From: Maylandia zebra
Lineage: Eukaryota > Chordata > Actinopteri > Cichliformes > Cichlidae
DNA: 64,000 nt
Direction: 5' to 3'
Assembly: GCF_041146795.1 (NCBI RefSeq)
Contig: NC_135183.1
Span: forward strand, 12,073,340-12,137,339
The translations under genes and the position numbers were made by a program. Under the pieces are notes generated by a model. It was not told the DNA's origin, did not search any database, and saw only the letters and a list, made by a program, of their open reading frames with translations. Below are positions 36,800 to 49,689 of this stretch, in pieces; the first letter of the stretch is position 1; every line of letters begins with the position of its first letter.

Positions 36800-37350
36800 G
36801 TATGTGTAATATAGGTATAACCAAAGAGTATTTACTGCATGGTTTGTTTCAGTAAAAGCTGTGGTGGACGTTTTAGTAGAGACAACATGTAAGCAATGGC
36901 CTGTGACAAGCTGTTCTGTAGCACCTACCAAAGGGAGGAACTGGAAGAGGTTGTATCCTGGGTGTGAGTGTTTCCTAATTCTGAGTTTGTACAAATCGTT
37001 TCTTGCAGACCTGACTTGTCCACTGTAGTCTGTTCTCGTCCTCTTTGGTTTGATTAATACACTGATGGTCATGCAGTAAACAGACTGGATTACTGCAGAG
37101 TAGAAATGGACCAATAGCTCCTGAGCTGGTGCAGGAGGTCCATCCTCTTCTGGGCCTCTTTGATAATTTTGTATTAGGTGGCAACAGACTGGATCCCTGA
37201 AACCTGAAGGAGCATGTTCAGCTGTTTAACCCCTCATTGGTATGCAGACTCATCACCAACCTTCACAAGTCTCATGATCACCATGCCATCTGCAAACCTC
37301 ACGTTTTTAAATAGGCTGGTGTTTTGAGGTGCAGTCGTTTGTGTATGAGG
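36800..37350. other. Spacer 3' of bmb, copy 1
   Basis: No gene recognised. The minus-strand reading near 36975-37184 (ending ...LSKRPRRGWTSC on its N-terminal side) resembles decayed LINE reverse-transcriptase tail, but too weakly to call. Confidence 0.35.
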
Positions 37351-37354
37351 ATCT

Positions 37355-37558
37355 GCATTCCTCAAGGGCCGATGTCCTGCAGGTTTTAGATAGCACCCTG
37401 GTTCAACAAACCCGAATCAAATATTAGTTCATTACCTCTGGAGAACTTCAAGACATGTTGAGGAGGTAATTTAGCCATTTAAATCAGCTGTGTTGGATCA
37501 AGGACATCTAAAACCTGCAGGACACTGGCCCTTGAGGCCTGAAGGTTCCCCAACCCTG
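37355..37558. mobile_element. Decayed hAT MITE, copy 1
   Basis: Shares inner segments with the MITE at 34786 (GTTTTAGATAGCACCCTGG, AACTTCAAGACATGTTGAGG, ATCTAAAACCTGCAGGACA), but the terminal GGGTCCCC blocks are decayed. An older member of the same family. Confidence 0.65.
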
Positions 37559-37933
37559 ATCTATACACTTCTGTATACATCAGGGTTCTGTGTCTGTTAT
37601 AAAGTGAAGCATGAGTAGTGCTGTCCAGCAGAACTGAATCCTTGTTTTGTTTTTATGGCATCTGAACATATAGAGAAATAAAAATCTCAATCTGTGACAT
37701 GTCTTTCATTTCAAGGGTAGGACACTTGAGACACATTGCAAATATAATTTATTTTGCTCTGATTAGTTTAAAAAAAACAAAAACAAAACACTAGCCCACA
37801 TAATGCTCAATTATATAAGCTGGATCAATCAAATCCCAAACCCTTCAATAACAAACTAAGTCAAAACAATTCTGATTTCTGAATGTTATGTTGTGCCAGC
37901 ACCTGGATTACAAGAGTGAAGCAGCCCATTTCC

Positions 37934-39078
37934 TATGGGCTCAAAATGTGGTCATAAATATTTTGTACTTGTAAATCAGGATTTGTATGTGTTTAAAAAA
38001 AATAAAGATTTGTGTGCGTAAAAAGAATTTGTATGTGTAAAAAAAGATTTGTGCGTGCATAAAAAAAATTTGTGTGTGGACTTAGCCAAAAAAACCCCCC
38101 TGCAAGTTACAAGTATGAATTTTGACCCTATTTTTCTTCCTTTCATCTGATTGGTCAATGTCATGTCAATCACAAATGTAACAATCCAATCAGAGAACAG
38201 ATGGGTTTGGCTGTCAGAAGGGCGCTTTTTTTGAACTGCAGGTCTTTGAAGGGAATAAATGCCCTTTTACATGCCAACCCAGCGTTTTCCTTCATCACCA
38301 CGAAGGAAAACAGTCTGTGGTCGTCCAAGTTTGGTGATTTTTGTGTCACAGGTCTACGTGTTTAATACAGGGACTTCAACAGCCTTTTCAACAGCACTGC
38401 GGACCGCGGGGTGGGGGTGGGTAGTGTTTTGGAAATGACACTTCATCACAAAGCTTTCTTCGGTTTGAATTAGCATACATGTTTTTGAGCATTTGAAGAA
38501 CTAGCAAAAAAAAAAAAAAAAAAAAAACTCTTGTAGAGGACATAAAGTCAGAGATAGAAAAGACAAGGAGCAGGTGCATCTAGTACAGGTAGAGCAGCTG
38601 CAAAAACCCACAGAGCTCAGCAGCCAGCGTAACAAATTCTGGATCCTTTGCTTTTAGTTAGCAGTTAGCATTAGCAGCACATCCTTCGTCCGATGTGAAA
38701 GGACTTTTATGCTGCGCACTGTGACTCACAGCAATGGTCCCGGGTCAGCCCTGACTTTGTGTTAAACTAATCCTAAAGTAATAATGGTGTTTGTAACCAC
38801 TGACATACCACAACTTTATCTTTTCAACAGCTGCTGAAAGTTAGGTGACCTAGCTGCTATCGGATATTTATATAGAGATCCTCAAGCTTCAAACTGTATT
38901 ACCCTTCAAGGACCTGCAGTTCAAAAAAGCGCCCCTCCGACAGCCAAACCCATCTGTTCTCTGATTGGATTGTTACATTTGTGATTGACATGACATTGAC
39001 CAATCAGATGAAAGGAAGAAAAATTGGGTCAAAATTCGTACTTGTAACTTGCAGGGTTTTTTTGGCTAAGTCCACACA

Positions 39079-39117
<39 letters not shown>

Positions 39118-39190
39118 ACACAAATTCTTTTTACTCATACGAAACTGATTTACAAGTACAAAATATTTATGACCACATTTTGAGCCCATA
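37934..39190. mobile_element. Foldback element, copy A
   Basis: The 1,257-bp element begins TATGGGCTCAAAATGTGGTC and ends with the complement. Inverted arms of about 320 and 290 bp (37934-38253, 38902-39190) flank a 650-bp centre with no coding frame. It is flanked by ATTTCC on both sides (37928-37933, 39191-39196), a probable 6-bp target duplication. The arms include a short-period repeat (AATTTGTATGTGTAAAAA) that has collapsed to a 32-base T run (39082-39113) in the right arm. A second small hairpin lies at 38284-38311. Family not recognised. The right break of the segmental duplication falls in its centre. Confidence 0.75.
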
Positions 39191-39685
39191 ATTTCCCAGC
39201 TGAAATGATTAACGCTACAACAGTGAATAAAACTCTAAAACTTCTTCTTACGGGTCGTAGAATAGACGATGACATCATTTTTCTTTTACTGAAGGACAGT
39301 AGACCCCACGATCTGTACGTTCCTAAAACGTTCCACGCTCAGCTGGATGATCTAGTTTAGATTAAAACAGTTGGATTAAATCTGAGATGACTGAACTCTT
39401 CCTGCTGGTAACACTGATACTGGAAACCACAATCAGCAACTCTGCAATTTAAGTTAAAACTGGGAGGGAAGGAAAAAAAAAACAAAAAAGACATCCAAGA
39501 TTACATGTAGCTCAGTCAGTACCCTTTAAAATTCAACTAGAGAAAAATGTAGTGAGGGACAGTAGAAAAATGGCAGAAAAGCTTTCTTTTACAGCATAAT
39601 TAATGTCAGTCCTTTTAAAAGCAAATACAAAGAGCGCCTAAATGGGAAAACCAGCTGAAAGCACCTGAATTTAGAGGGCGTAGAA
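39191..39685. other. Spacer between foldback element and MITE
   Basis: No gene or repeat recognised. This unique flank does not follow the second foldback copy. Confidence 0.45.
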
Positions 39686-39892
39686 CAGGGCTGCCCAATC
39701 CCAGTCCTTGAGAGCTACTATCCTGCAGCTTTTAGATGCATCCCTACTCCAACACAGCTGAATCAAATGGTTTGATCTCTTCAGCATGCCATCATGTTTG
39801 GCAAAGGCCTGATAACAAGCCATTCATTTGATTCAGGTGTGTGGGAACAAGGATGCATCTAAAAGCTGCAGGACGGTAGCTCTCGAGGACCA
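39686..39892. mobile_element. hAT MITE relative
   Basis: Starts CAGGGCTGCCCAATCCCAGT and carries inverted segments GCTTTTAGATGCATCC and GGATGCATCTAAAAGC near the ends. It belongs to the same general family as the MITE at 34786. Confidence 0.6.
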
Positions 39893-39907
39893 ATTGCAGG
39901 AGTCACC

Positions 39908-40002
39908 CCCTGCTGGCCATTAAAAAGAATACAGGTTTAAGGCACTTCTGCATTAGCTCACAATTTAGACCCTGCAGCTACACCCACCTTTTATACACAG
40001 AC
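39908..40002. mobile_element. Partial copy of the 17.2-kb repeat family
   Basis: The segment with CAGGTTTAAGGCACTTCTGC and CACCTTTTATACACAGAC matches the right part of the repeat at 17197-17674. Confidence 0.5.
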
Positions 40003-40350
40003 AAGGATTCTAACCAGTTCCTGACACAAGAATAATGCCACCATGGCTCGGTGGCATCATTTCAGTCCAATACTTTTCAAACTGGTATTCTGACAAATCA
40101 TCCAAGATTGAATCCAGCTAAATAGAGTCCATGTACCGAAAAGGGGTCCCAGGTCCTGCACCCAACATTCAGCACAAAACAGTATGGTGCTGCAGAAAGA
40201 GGGCAACAACAGTAAGACTCAACACCAACTGCCTTGTGTTTGTGCTGTGAAGCACTTTGTTTTCCACGAGCTCTCTCTCCACCACCAGACTCTTTACCAA
40301 CACAACAGCAGATGAAACAAGAATTAGCACCGATTTTTTTGGCAGTCTTC

Positions 40351-42526
<2,176 letters not shown>

Positions 42527-42928
42527 CTAATCACAGGGAAACTCTGATTTAGATACAAGCTATAAACATCGTCAAACTTTCTAAAGCTAACAGGTTTATC
42601 TGTGTTTTCATGCAGTAACGTTTGCTATTTGTTAGATGCTTCCTGATTTTTATCTGAGGTGATCTGACCCGTACAAAACGAGCAGATTTTGTACATATAT
42701 AGTTGCATATGTGCCACGTACACCGCACACGACCATTCAGACAAGCTAACCTTATTAGCTGTTAGGTGGCGGTAATCGCCGTCATCGTTCCTTGGAACTC
42801 GACAAAGTAAAAAACTGATTACCTCGCAAGTTTACTTTTCTTCCTAAACGCGAGATATCAGTGCTAGAAATCCTCGTTAACTCAGAGTTAAACAAATAAG
42901 CTAGCATTAAAAAAAAAACCTCTTTTAC

Positions 42929-43010
42929 CTGTTTGAAAGCTGAGAACAGAACAGAGAAGCCGGTTTCTTCTCTTCGTCGCCTCTTCCTTCTTCTTCTAAA
43001 TTTAATTGGC
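42929..43010 (-). promoter_or_regulatory. gfus: gfus 5' UTR exon and promoter region
   Basis: On the minus strand a purine-rich segment runs into CTTTCAAACAG|GTAAAAG, a usable donor at 42928/42929. It would pair with acceptor CCTAG|ATAAACATG at 42492/42493, six bases before the start codon. The upstream limit is approximate and overlaps a dispersed repeat. Confidence 0.5.
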
Positions 43011-43330
43011 GGTTGTCAAAGAACTGAATGGTGCATTACCGCCACCAACTGGTGTGGAATGTGACTGGAACGTCGCTCAAAAGAAAAAAAAAACCCTCAA
43101 TTCCCCCTAAGCCATTTATTCTCTTTTAAAAACTGAAGTAAGGTCTGATAGCGTTTACTTCTAGAGTCCTTTTGCAGTATACCAATAACATCTAGTTTCA
43201 TTTTTACGTTACTCAGGTTTTAGGTCAGTTGTCTTCTCTCCATCTGAGCTGCTGCATCTTCTTCTTCTATCTTTTTATGACGGTTGGCAAACCACTTCAG
43301 GTACATTACCGCCACCTTCTGGACGGAGAT
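43000..43330. repeat. Two copies of a CATTACCGCCACC-type repeat
   Basis: GGCGGTTGTCAAAGAACTGA...GCATTACCGCCACC (about 43010-43052) recurs as ACGGTTGGCAAACCACTTCA...ACATTACCGCCACC (about 43276-43320). I recognise the motif as part of a widespread fish repeat, possibly a LINE 5' end. A minus-strand 115-codon frame next to it (43306-43653) may be a fragment of the same element; not identified. Confidence 0.45.
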
Positions 43331-43659
43331 TCTTTTCCGTAGGCTGTCCATTCACCATCCTTCCCTCCAGCGACCCTAGAGGCTTCTTGCTGGTTCACTT
43401 TTATCTCTTCCAGGTGTATGCATTCTGTCTCTTCAGCTACTTTTCTCTTCTTTACACAACTACCGCTTTCCCACACTGTCAATCTCAATACTGACGTTAC
43501 TGTAGACCAGTCATCTTCTTGCCTGCCTTTTTCGAGCAAATCAGCCTCCGTGTTGCACTCTTGTGAAACCCACCTCCTTACCATCTTCACCTTGGACATC
43601 TCAGTGGGAGCTTTATTCAAAGCCGAAGTCGTCATCTTCAAAACCACCAGCATCTAGAC

Positions 43660-45080
43660 CAAGGGCGTAGATTTGGTTTTGGCATTGGTGGGGACGGATG
43701 ATTCAACCACCGAACTCTGCCCTGTTTCTTTTTTTTTCCCTTTTTGTTTTTGCTTCTTAATAAAAAGAGGAGAAATATACTTGCCTGCATATGCTATTCT
43801 ACATGCTTTTAAACCATTTAAAATCACAATTCATAGTTTTATATGTGAATTCTATAATGTTAAATTAATATTAAACAAATGACTGACTAAGTATTTTAGG
43901 CTTTAGTTTACTTCAGTCATATTCCATATAAATCAGGTATCATACAAAAATAAAAATAGCTTCAAATACAGTCATGACAATAAAAGAATATGACTTTAAG
44001 GACTTAACATCATTACTTCAGTTATAGTACACCAACATCTGTTATATTTTGGCACTAAGGGAACACTGAATGACTACCCATAAAACTACTCATCTAAGAT
44101 TACCACAAAGTAAAAGATCTCTCAGCAAAATTATGCAACAGTTTAGGCGCACTATTGCCCCGATCAAATCAGTGAGCTGAGATTTTCTATTCTAAACATG
44201 AACTACTGTTACAGCAACAGACATGGGCTACTGGTGTCCCACACAACAACTGTTTGTAGGGTGAGTGCATTTTTGTGCAAACTGCACTACAAGGTGGATA
44301 TTTGCAAAATCATGACTACCTCATGACATTTTGTCTCAAAAATTAACCCTATGAATATGTCAGTGCCATTAGGATGAAATTATTGTGTCACCAACATTTC
44401 TATGTTAGACATATAATTTTAACAGCCTCTGTAAACTAATATCCTGGCTTGCTCAAAGCCGCCGTTTTCTCTGACAGTTTCAATCAAAATTAGAAATGCT
44501 ACTCTGAGATAACTAACAGTGCTGCCTGTTGTGCAGTTAGTTTCCAAAACACGTTATTTGTGGTTACATACAATTTTAGACTGATGTGGGCCAAAGCCTA
44601 GCATAGTCTGTAACGTTATTATGACGGACACATCTACAGTGATGAGAGCAGCTACTAGATTTTTATCCGATCTTGGATTCTAGCTGCTCACTTTTCATTG
44701 CTGTTGTAATAGCTACAGTTTAGTATACTGTAACAAACAAGGGCTTCCCTGAAAAATGTGTTGCTCTAACCCCTATATATACCTTTCAGTATTGCTGGGG
44801 CCCTTCCAGAGCATACTGCCAGTTCATAGATGCACCATCATACCATCAGAGCTGCAGACTCTTGATAATAAGTTGGAGTTTCCTCTTTAGTCTGGAGGAC
44901 ACAGTATCTATGTTCTCTAAAGCTGGTGGAACTTGTGATTTTATACAAGTACCATCTATTTTGTAAAAGAACATTTTGTTTTTAATAAAAGAGACACGTG
45001 TGTCTGATTAAGTAATAAAATGTTCCAGAGAAAAATACAGTTTTATAAATAGCAAAACATCACAACACAAAACTCCATTT
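43660..45080. other. Intergenic spacer gfus-serpin
   Basis: AT-rich, with no coding exon or clear repeat recognised. Confidence 0.45.
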
Positions 45081-45082
45081 AC

Positions 45083-45088
45083 TTTATT
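45083..45088 (-). terminator. Serpin polyadenylation signal (AATAAA)
   Basis: Minus-strand AATAAA 53 bases past the serpin stop codon. Confidence 0.5.
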
Positions 45089-46731
45089 TCATAGATGTAT
45101 TTATTTGAATTGCAACATCATCTTCCTCTGCTGCTTCTGTCTACTGAGGAGATGAGAATCTGCCAAAGAACAGGACGGATTTGGTCTCGTTGTGTCTGAT
45201 GAAGAAGAGGAAGGGGTGATCTGCTGTGAAGTATCTGGTCCATCCAGAACTAAGATTCCTGGACACAACACCTGTGGCTGCAGCGGCCTGTGTGCCCTCC
45301 TCGTTCACCTCCACAAAGACCTTGTGGGCCACCGTAGACAGGAAGAGCCCCCCTTCACCGTTCATGCCAGACAGGTCAGCGCTTCCTGCACAGAACACGT
45401 CCTTCATACCCAGTTTAGTCAGAGGTTCATTCAGCTCGTAGTCTTCCTCCAGCTTGAACTTTGGCAGGTCAACAAGAACTTCTAAATCAACTTCCATGTT
45501 TTTCCTGTCGGTCCATTCATTCAGCCTCTCCTGTGTTAGCTCCTTCTCCAGCTGGAACACAGTTAATACATTTTGTCATATTTCTTTTGCTCATATTTAA
45601 ATTCATTTTATACATGAAATCAGAAGCAGTCTGTTAAATGATCAAAATTAAACATTTTACAGTTTCCTGTATTCAGACTTTGTGTCCAGAATTTGTAACC
45701 TTCAGTTAAATTTCTACCTGTTTGATTTTAAAGGGCATCTCTTTGGTGTTTGGCTCTTTAAACGGGTTCTTCCAGTTGCCCTTGAAGTAGACAGCATTGA
45801 CCAGAGCCAGTCTGGTATCTGCGTTTACTGTTCCTGGCTTCAGAAGGTCTTTTATCTTATCTGAAAGGAAATACCGAAACACAACAATATTTCATTACAC
45901 AGAGGATGCTAAAATGATTCCCTGCTGTTCAGGCTGTGGAAGATGCACAGTCTCACTTTCTGTCTGCTGCTCGACCCAGCTGTTGATCTCGGCTCTGCAC
46001 GCCTCTGGAGCTCCGATGAAGTCCACAGTCTTCAGGTCTGCCTGGTAGTACTTCTGTGTGGCTTCAAGGAAGTCCTGCAGAGAGCAGACATCTGTTTATT
46101 AATCCAGTCTTTGTAATGAAGAACTTTATGAAGAGAATCATTGATGTGGACACTCACTGGGAGGAAGTGGGCAGTGTTTTCTCCATAAAGACGGTTGGCT
46201 AGTTTCAGGATGTAGGATGCAGATGGTGAGTTGATGTCAGCGTTCAGTTTCTGGCAGTCTGCATGGACGCCTTCACCTGAGCTGAATGAGAGGGCCTGTG
46301 TGGCATTGAAGACAAAGACTGAAAGGATGTGACACTGAGCCTGAGCGACCCTAATGTAACAATTTATGGTCCAAAGGTAGAAACTGGACAACTTTATTCT
46401 TTCAGCATCAGGTTTAATAATAACCTTTAACATACTGTCAGTCTCACTGAACATCATGCTCTCAGTAACTATACTGCTTGTGCGTTTTATGGACTTTCAT
46501 GCCATTTATATAACACATTCCATCCTCATATGGTAGACACAAATTTCTGATGTCCCACTGGAAACATCTTGGGGTTCAGTGTTTTGGATACATAGAAAAT
46601 TAAGCTTTTCAAAGATGTTAAATGAAACCCCAAAATTTATTTATTTATAAATCTACCGAGGACAAGAATTATTAGTTTATTAGTTAGTTTACTATTCAGC
46701 CAGCCAGCACGCTTGTAGCAAAAAATTTCAG

Positions 46732-46737
<6 letters not shown>

Positions 46738-46764
<27 letters not shown>
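46738..46764. repeat. TA microsatellite, left of LINE
   Basis: A (TA)n run directly abutting the 3' end of the R2/R4-type LINE. Together with 47611-47695 it suggests insertion into a pre-existing TA array. Confidence 0.9.
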
Positions 46765-46765
<1 letters not shown>

Positions 46766-46769
<4 letters not shown>

Positions 46770-47600
46770 CACCCAGCACGCCCCTGCGGGCGGTTTATCC
46801 TTCAAGCTCGGGTCCTCTACCAGAGGCCTGGGAGCTTGAGGGTCCTGCGCAGTATCTTAGCTGTTCCCAGGACTGCGCTCTTCTGGACAGAGATCTCCGA
46901 TGTTGTTCCCGGGATCTGCTGGAGCCACTCGCCTAGCTTGGGAGTCACCGCACCTAGTGCTCCGATTACCACGGGGACCACCGTTACCTTCACCCTCCAC
47001 ATCCTCTCGAGCTCTTCTCTGAGCCCTTGGTATTTCTCCAGCTTCTCGTGTTCCTTCTTCCTGATATTGCTGTCATTCGGAACCGCTACATCGATCACTA
47101 CGGCCGTCTTCTTCTGTTTGTCTACCACCACTATGTCCGGTTGGTTAGCCACCACCATTTTGTCCGTCTGTATCTGGAAGTCCCACAGGATCTTAGCTCG
47201 GTCATTCTCCACCACCCTTGGGGGCATCTCCCATTTTCACCTCGGGACTTCCAGGTTATACTCGGCACAGATGTTCCTGTACACTATGCCGGCCACTTGG
47301 TTATGGCGTTCCATGTATGCCTTGCCTGCTAGCATCTTGCACCCTGCTGTTATGTGCTGGATTGTCTCTGGGGCATCTTTACACAGCCTGCACCTGGGGT
47401 CTTGCCTGGTGTGATAGACCCCAGCCTCTATGGATCTTGTGCTCAGAGCTTGTTCTTGTGCTGCCATGATTAGTGCCTCTGTGCTGTCTTTCAGTCCAGC
47501 TTTGTCCAGCCACTGGTAGGATTTCTGGATATCAGCCACCTCCTCTATCTGCCGGTGCTACATACCGTGCAGGGGCCTGTCCTTCCATGATGGTTCCTCG
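46766..47600 (-). mobile_element. R2/R4-type LINE 3' fragment with restriction-like endonuclease
   Basis: The minus strand encodes the C-terminal part of a non-LTR retrotransposon. A zinc-binding C-x2-C-x8-H-x4-C (CRLCKDAPETIQHITAGC) is followed by the nuclease motif PD-x14-D (QPDIVVVDKQ...VIDVAVP), then VVIGALGAVTPKLGEW and ILRRTLKLPGLW before the stop. This arrangement is typical of R2, R4/Dong and Rex6-like elements. A nonsense codon (47237-47239) separates the zinc motif from the nuclease, and the 5' part is truncated, so the copy is dead. It sits in a serpin intron between two TA arrays. Confidence 0.82.
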
Positions 47601-47610
47601 TCTCCATCCT

Positions 47611-47613
47611 CTT

Positions 47614-47669
<56 letters not shown>

Positions 47670-47695
47670 ATATATATATATAATATATATATATA
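47611..47695. repeat. TA microsatellite, right of LINE
   Basis: A long TA array with few interruptions (TATGTATG), next to the truncated 5' end of the LINE. The Tyr/Ile open frames across it are artefacts. Confidence 0.95.
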
Positions 47696-49456
47696 TAAAG
47701 ACAAATCAAAACAACAAAATAAAATAATTTCTTCTGTATAGAAAAACACAGACAGCCACATTTGACTGCTTTTAAACTGTAACGAGGGCTTGAAGTTGCA
47801 CAATCATGCTCGCCGATCAACTGACAGCTGGTGCAGGGAACAAGTGACAGTGAGCTGACCTGAGCGATCTGAGCTGCAGTGTCTCCTTTAGCTCCCAGGT
47901 AGACCATGGCCAGGGCTGAGCTGATGCTCAGAAGAGAGACAAAGTTAACTTAAGTGACAAAAATAACAAGGGGTTAAGAGAAAATGCAGTATTGTTTATT
48001 GCGGTGCCCTGTAGTGGCCAGATGCAATAAGGTTTTTATTTCTATTGGTCACAGTGTTGCTAAGATATGACTTTACTTTCTGTTTGTCAGCTTTCCACAC
48101 TTATGATTAGCTGTGACAGCCAGAAGACCTCCCATGTCAGCTTTAGTGACAACTGAAAAGAAAAAACAAACAAACATTTGGGGCTTGTGAAAAATTGTAA
48201 TACCCCTTCATAAAACCCAGTGGTTTCACACCGGGCTTGAGAAATCCAACGCTTCCTTGCTTTTTAAAATCTAAACTAAACTTTGATGCACTGATCTATT
48301 GATGCAAGCCGAAAGACGATGGCCGTAATCTAGGAACTGACTTAAAAAATGATCTCTGACTTCATTAACACTGAGACTGATAAATGGACTCTGGTCAGGA
48401 CGCGCTTTAATGATCCTTAAAATAACCTTTGACAAGAAACCTTTATGTGGATCTGGTTCAGGCTGACCCAATGAGACCATTTAAGGTGATTTTCAGTAGA
48501 AAATACATCGAGTTCAGATTCTGAATTTCAGACATTGTACCTTTCAAAACATGGAGGCATCATTTAATGACTGAATTTCAACCTGTGACCACATTTTAAC
48601 ATGAACTGCTTAGAAAACAGACTGTCTGCAGTTTTGCCTTAAAGTCATGTCAGGTTCACAGTCACATCATCCCCAACATCCCAGCTGTGGCAGACATTTT
48701 TTTTTTAATAAGGACAAATGATTGATCATTGATCAGTTTTATATATGTTTGATTGAAACAGATTGCTACAGTAAATGTTAGCAGTACAGGAACCTAACTG
48801 ACAGCCTGACACCTGCATTATTATACAAAGTATTAGCATTAGAAAGATGGGGAGCACAGATTTTATATTCTGACCAGGTCATAGATCAATGATGTAATCG
48901 CCATTTCCATCCCTAAATATAGACGAATGAATGATCGTAAAAGTGCTCATGTTAATTACAAAAACCCCACATCATCTAACTGGGATTTTAGCATTTTTAA
49001 AACAAACTTTTGCAGTTTCATTTACTCCAGTATGTCCTCTGATGGTGACTTTATGAATGAAGAAATGAACGTGGATGTCAGTCAGTCGTTTTAGGTGCAG
49101 CAAGAGGGAAGAGAAAGAAACTCAGAGCAGGTGAAGTTCACAGAGTTTACCGATTGACTGACTCAAAGTTTAAGTTAACCGTCTTTCTGGAACAGAAAAG
49201 CCAGAATTTTCCTCATCTCAGAGTTAAAAAATTCAGTTGTTAGTAAACCTGATTCCCAGAATAGGGACCATGTCTACGAAAAGGTAAAAATGTTACAAAT
49301 ACTTACGCTGCTTAAAAATAACTGGCTGCTTCACTAGTTTTAGACTGAACTGTAAACTGATCTTCACCATAACTGCTTACTTCAATGCAAAATGATTCAC
49401 ACTGAGAACTTAAATGATAGAACAATAAACAAGATGGAAAAAAACCTCCACAATAC

Positions 49457-49689
49457 CTGAAAGCGTCCCAGATTCCTTGAGGATGGTGCACTAACTTTGA
49501 CGTTTGCAGGAAGGACATTTCCTACAAAGAGAACATTTGTTAAATACTAATGTGTCCTTCATTCCAGTCCTCCTCACTTCTTCAGTTCTCTCTACACTCA
49601 CCGGATAAGATGCCTTTGGCGATGCCAAACGCCATGTTCCCTGCACCGATAAAGCCAATCTTAAGCTGAGAGTCCATCTCAGGGTCCAT
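49457..49689 (-). pseudogene. pycr3: Truncated pycr3 copy (coding exons 1-2 only)
   Basis: Exon 1 (49602..49689) and exon 2 (49457..49521) match the parent gene without coding changes seen, including the Rossmann loop [15 protein letters not shown], and keep their splice sites. The duplicate ends in the following intron at 47939, so exons 3-6 with the catalytic and dimer regions are missing. On its own it would make at most about 51 residues of reductase sequence. The next exons downstream on the same strand belong to the broken serpin. Confidence 0.9.

Larger units (their letters stand above)
24756..38665 (+). repeat. Segmental duplication, copy 1
   Basis: This 13.9-kb block recurs in direct orientation at 47939-61828 with about 99% identity by eye. 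It starts at ACAAAGTTAACTTAAG in pycr3 intron 2 and ends inside the foldback element, where similarity drops to about 90%. It contains pycr3 exons 1-2, a Tc1 fossil, the Myb/SANT-like gene, bmb and MITEs. Because pycr3 is complete here and the synteny is the expected one, this is probably the original copy. Confidence 0.93.
45141..47940 (-). pseudogene. Clade-B serpin (serpinb1-like), broken at 5' end and lacking one exon
   Basis: Intracellular serine-protease inhibitor family. Exons seen: 47860..47940 (partial), 46158..46295, 45957..46074, 45718..45860, 45141..45551; splice sites are good and all frames open. Recognisable parts: SISSALAMVYLGAKGDTAAQ, then [32 protein letters not shown], and the reactive-loop hinge EEGTQAAAATGVV with predicted P1-P1' Leu-Ser by spacing, then FTADHPFLFFIRH (ADHPFLFFIRH seen exactly) and FGRF. 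Two defects. The first coding part before about FSPLSIS is gone, cut at the left edge of the second duplicated block. The ~50-residue exon usually between FKIKQ and LEKELT is absent from the 166-base intron, although the join stays in phase. The inhibitory hinge is intact, so decay is recent or the missing parts were lost in assembly. Confidence 0.85.

Noticed and set aside
43306-43653. 115-codon minus frame near the gfus promoter
   Set aside because: Next to a dispersed fish repeat; no recognised domain. Possibly a LINE ORF fragment, but not supportable.
46836-47469. Plus-strand frames up to 192 codons
   Set aside because: Antisense shadows of the R2/R4-type LINE coding region on the minus strand.
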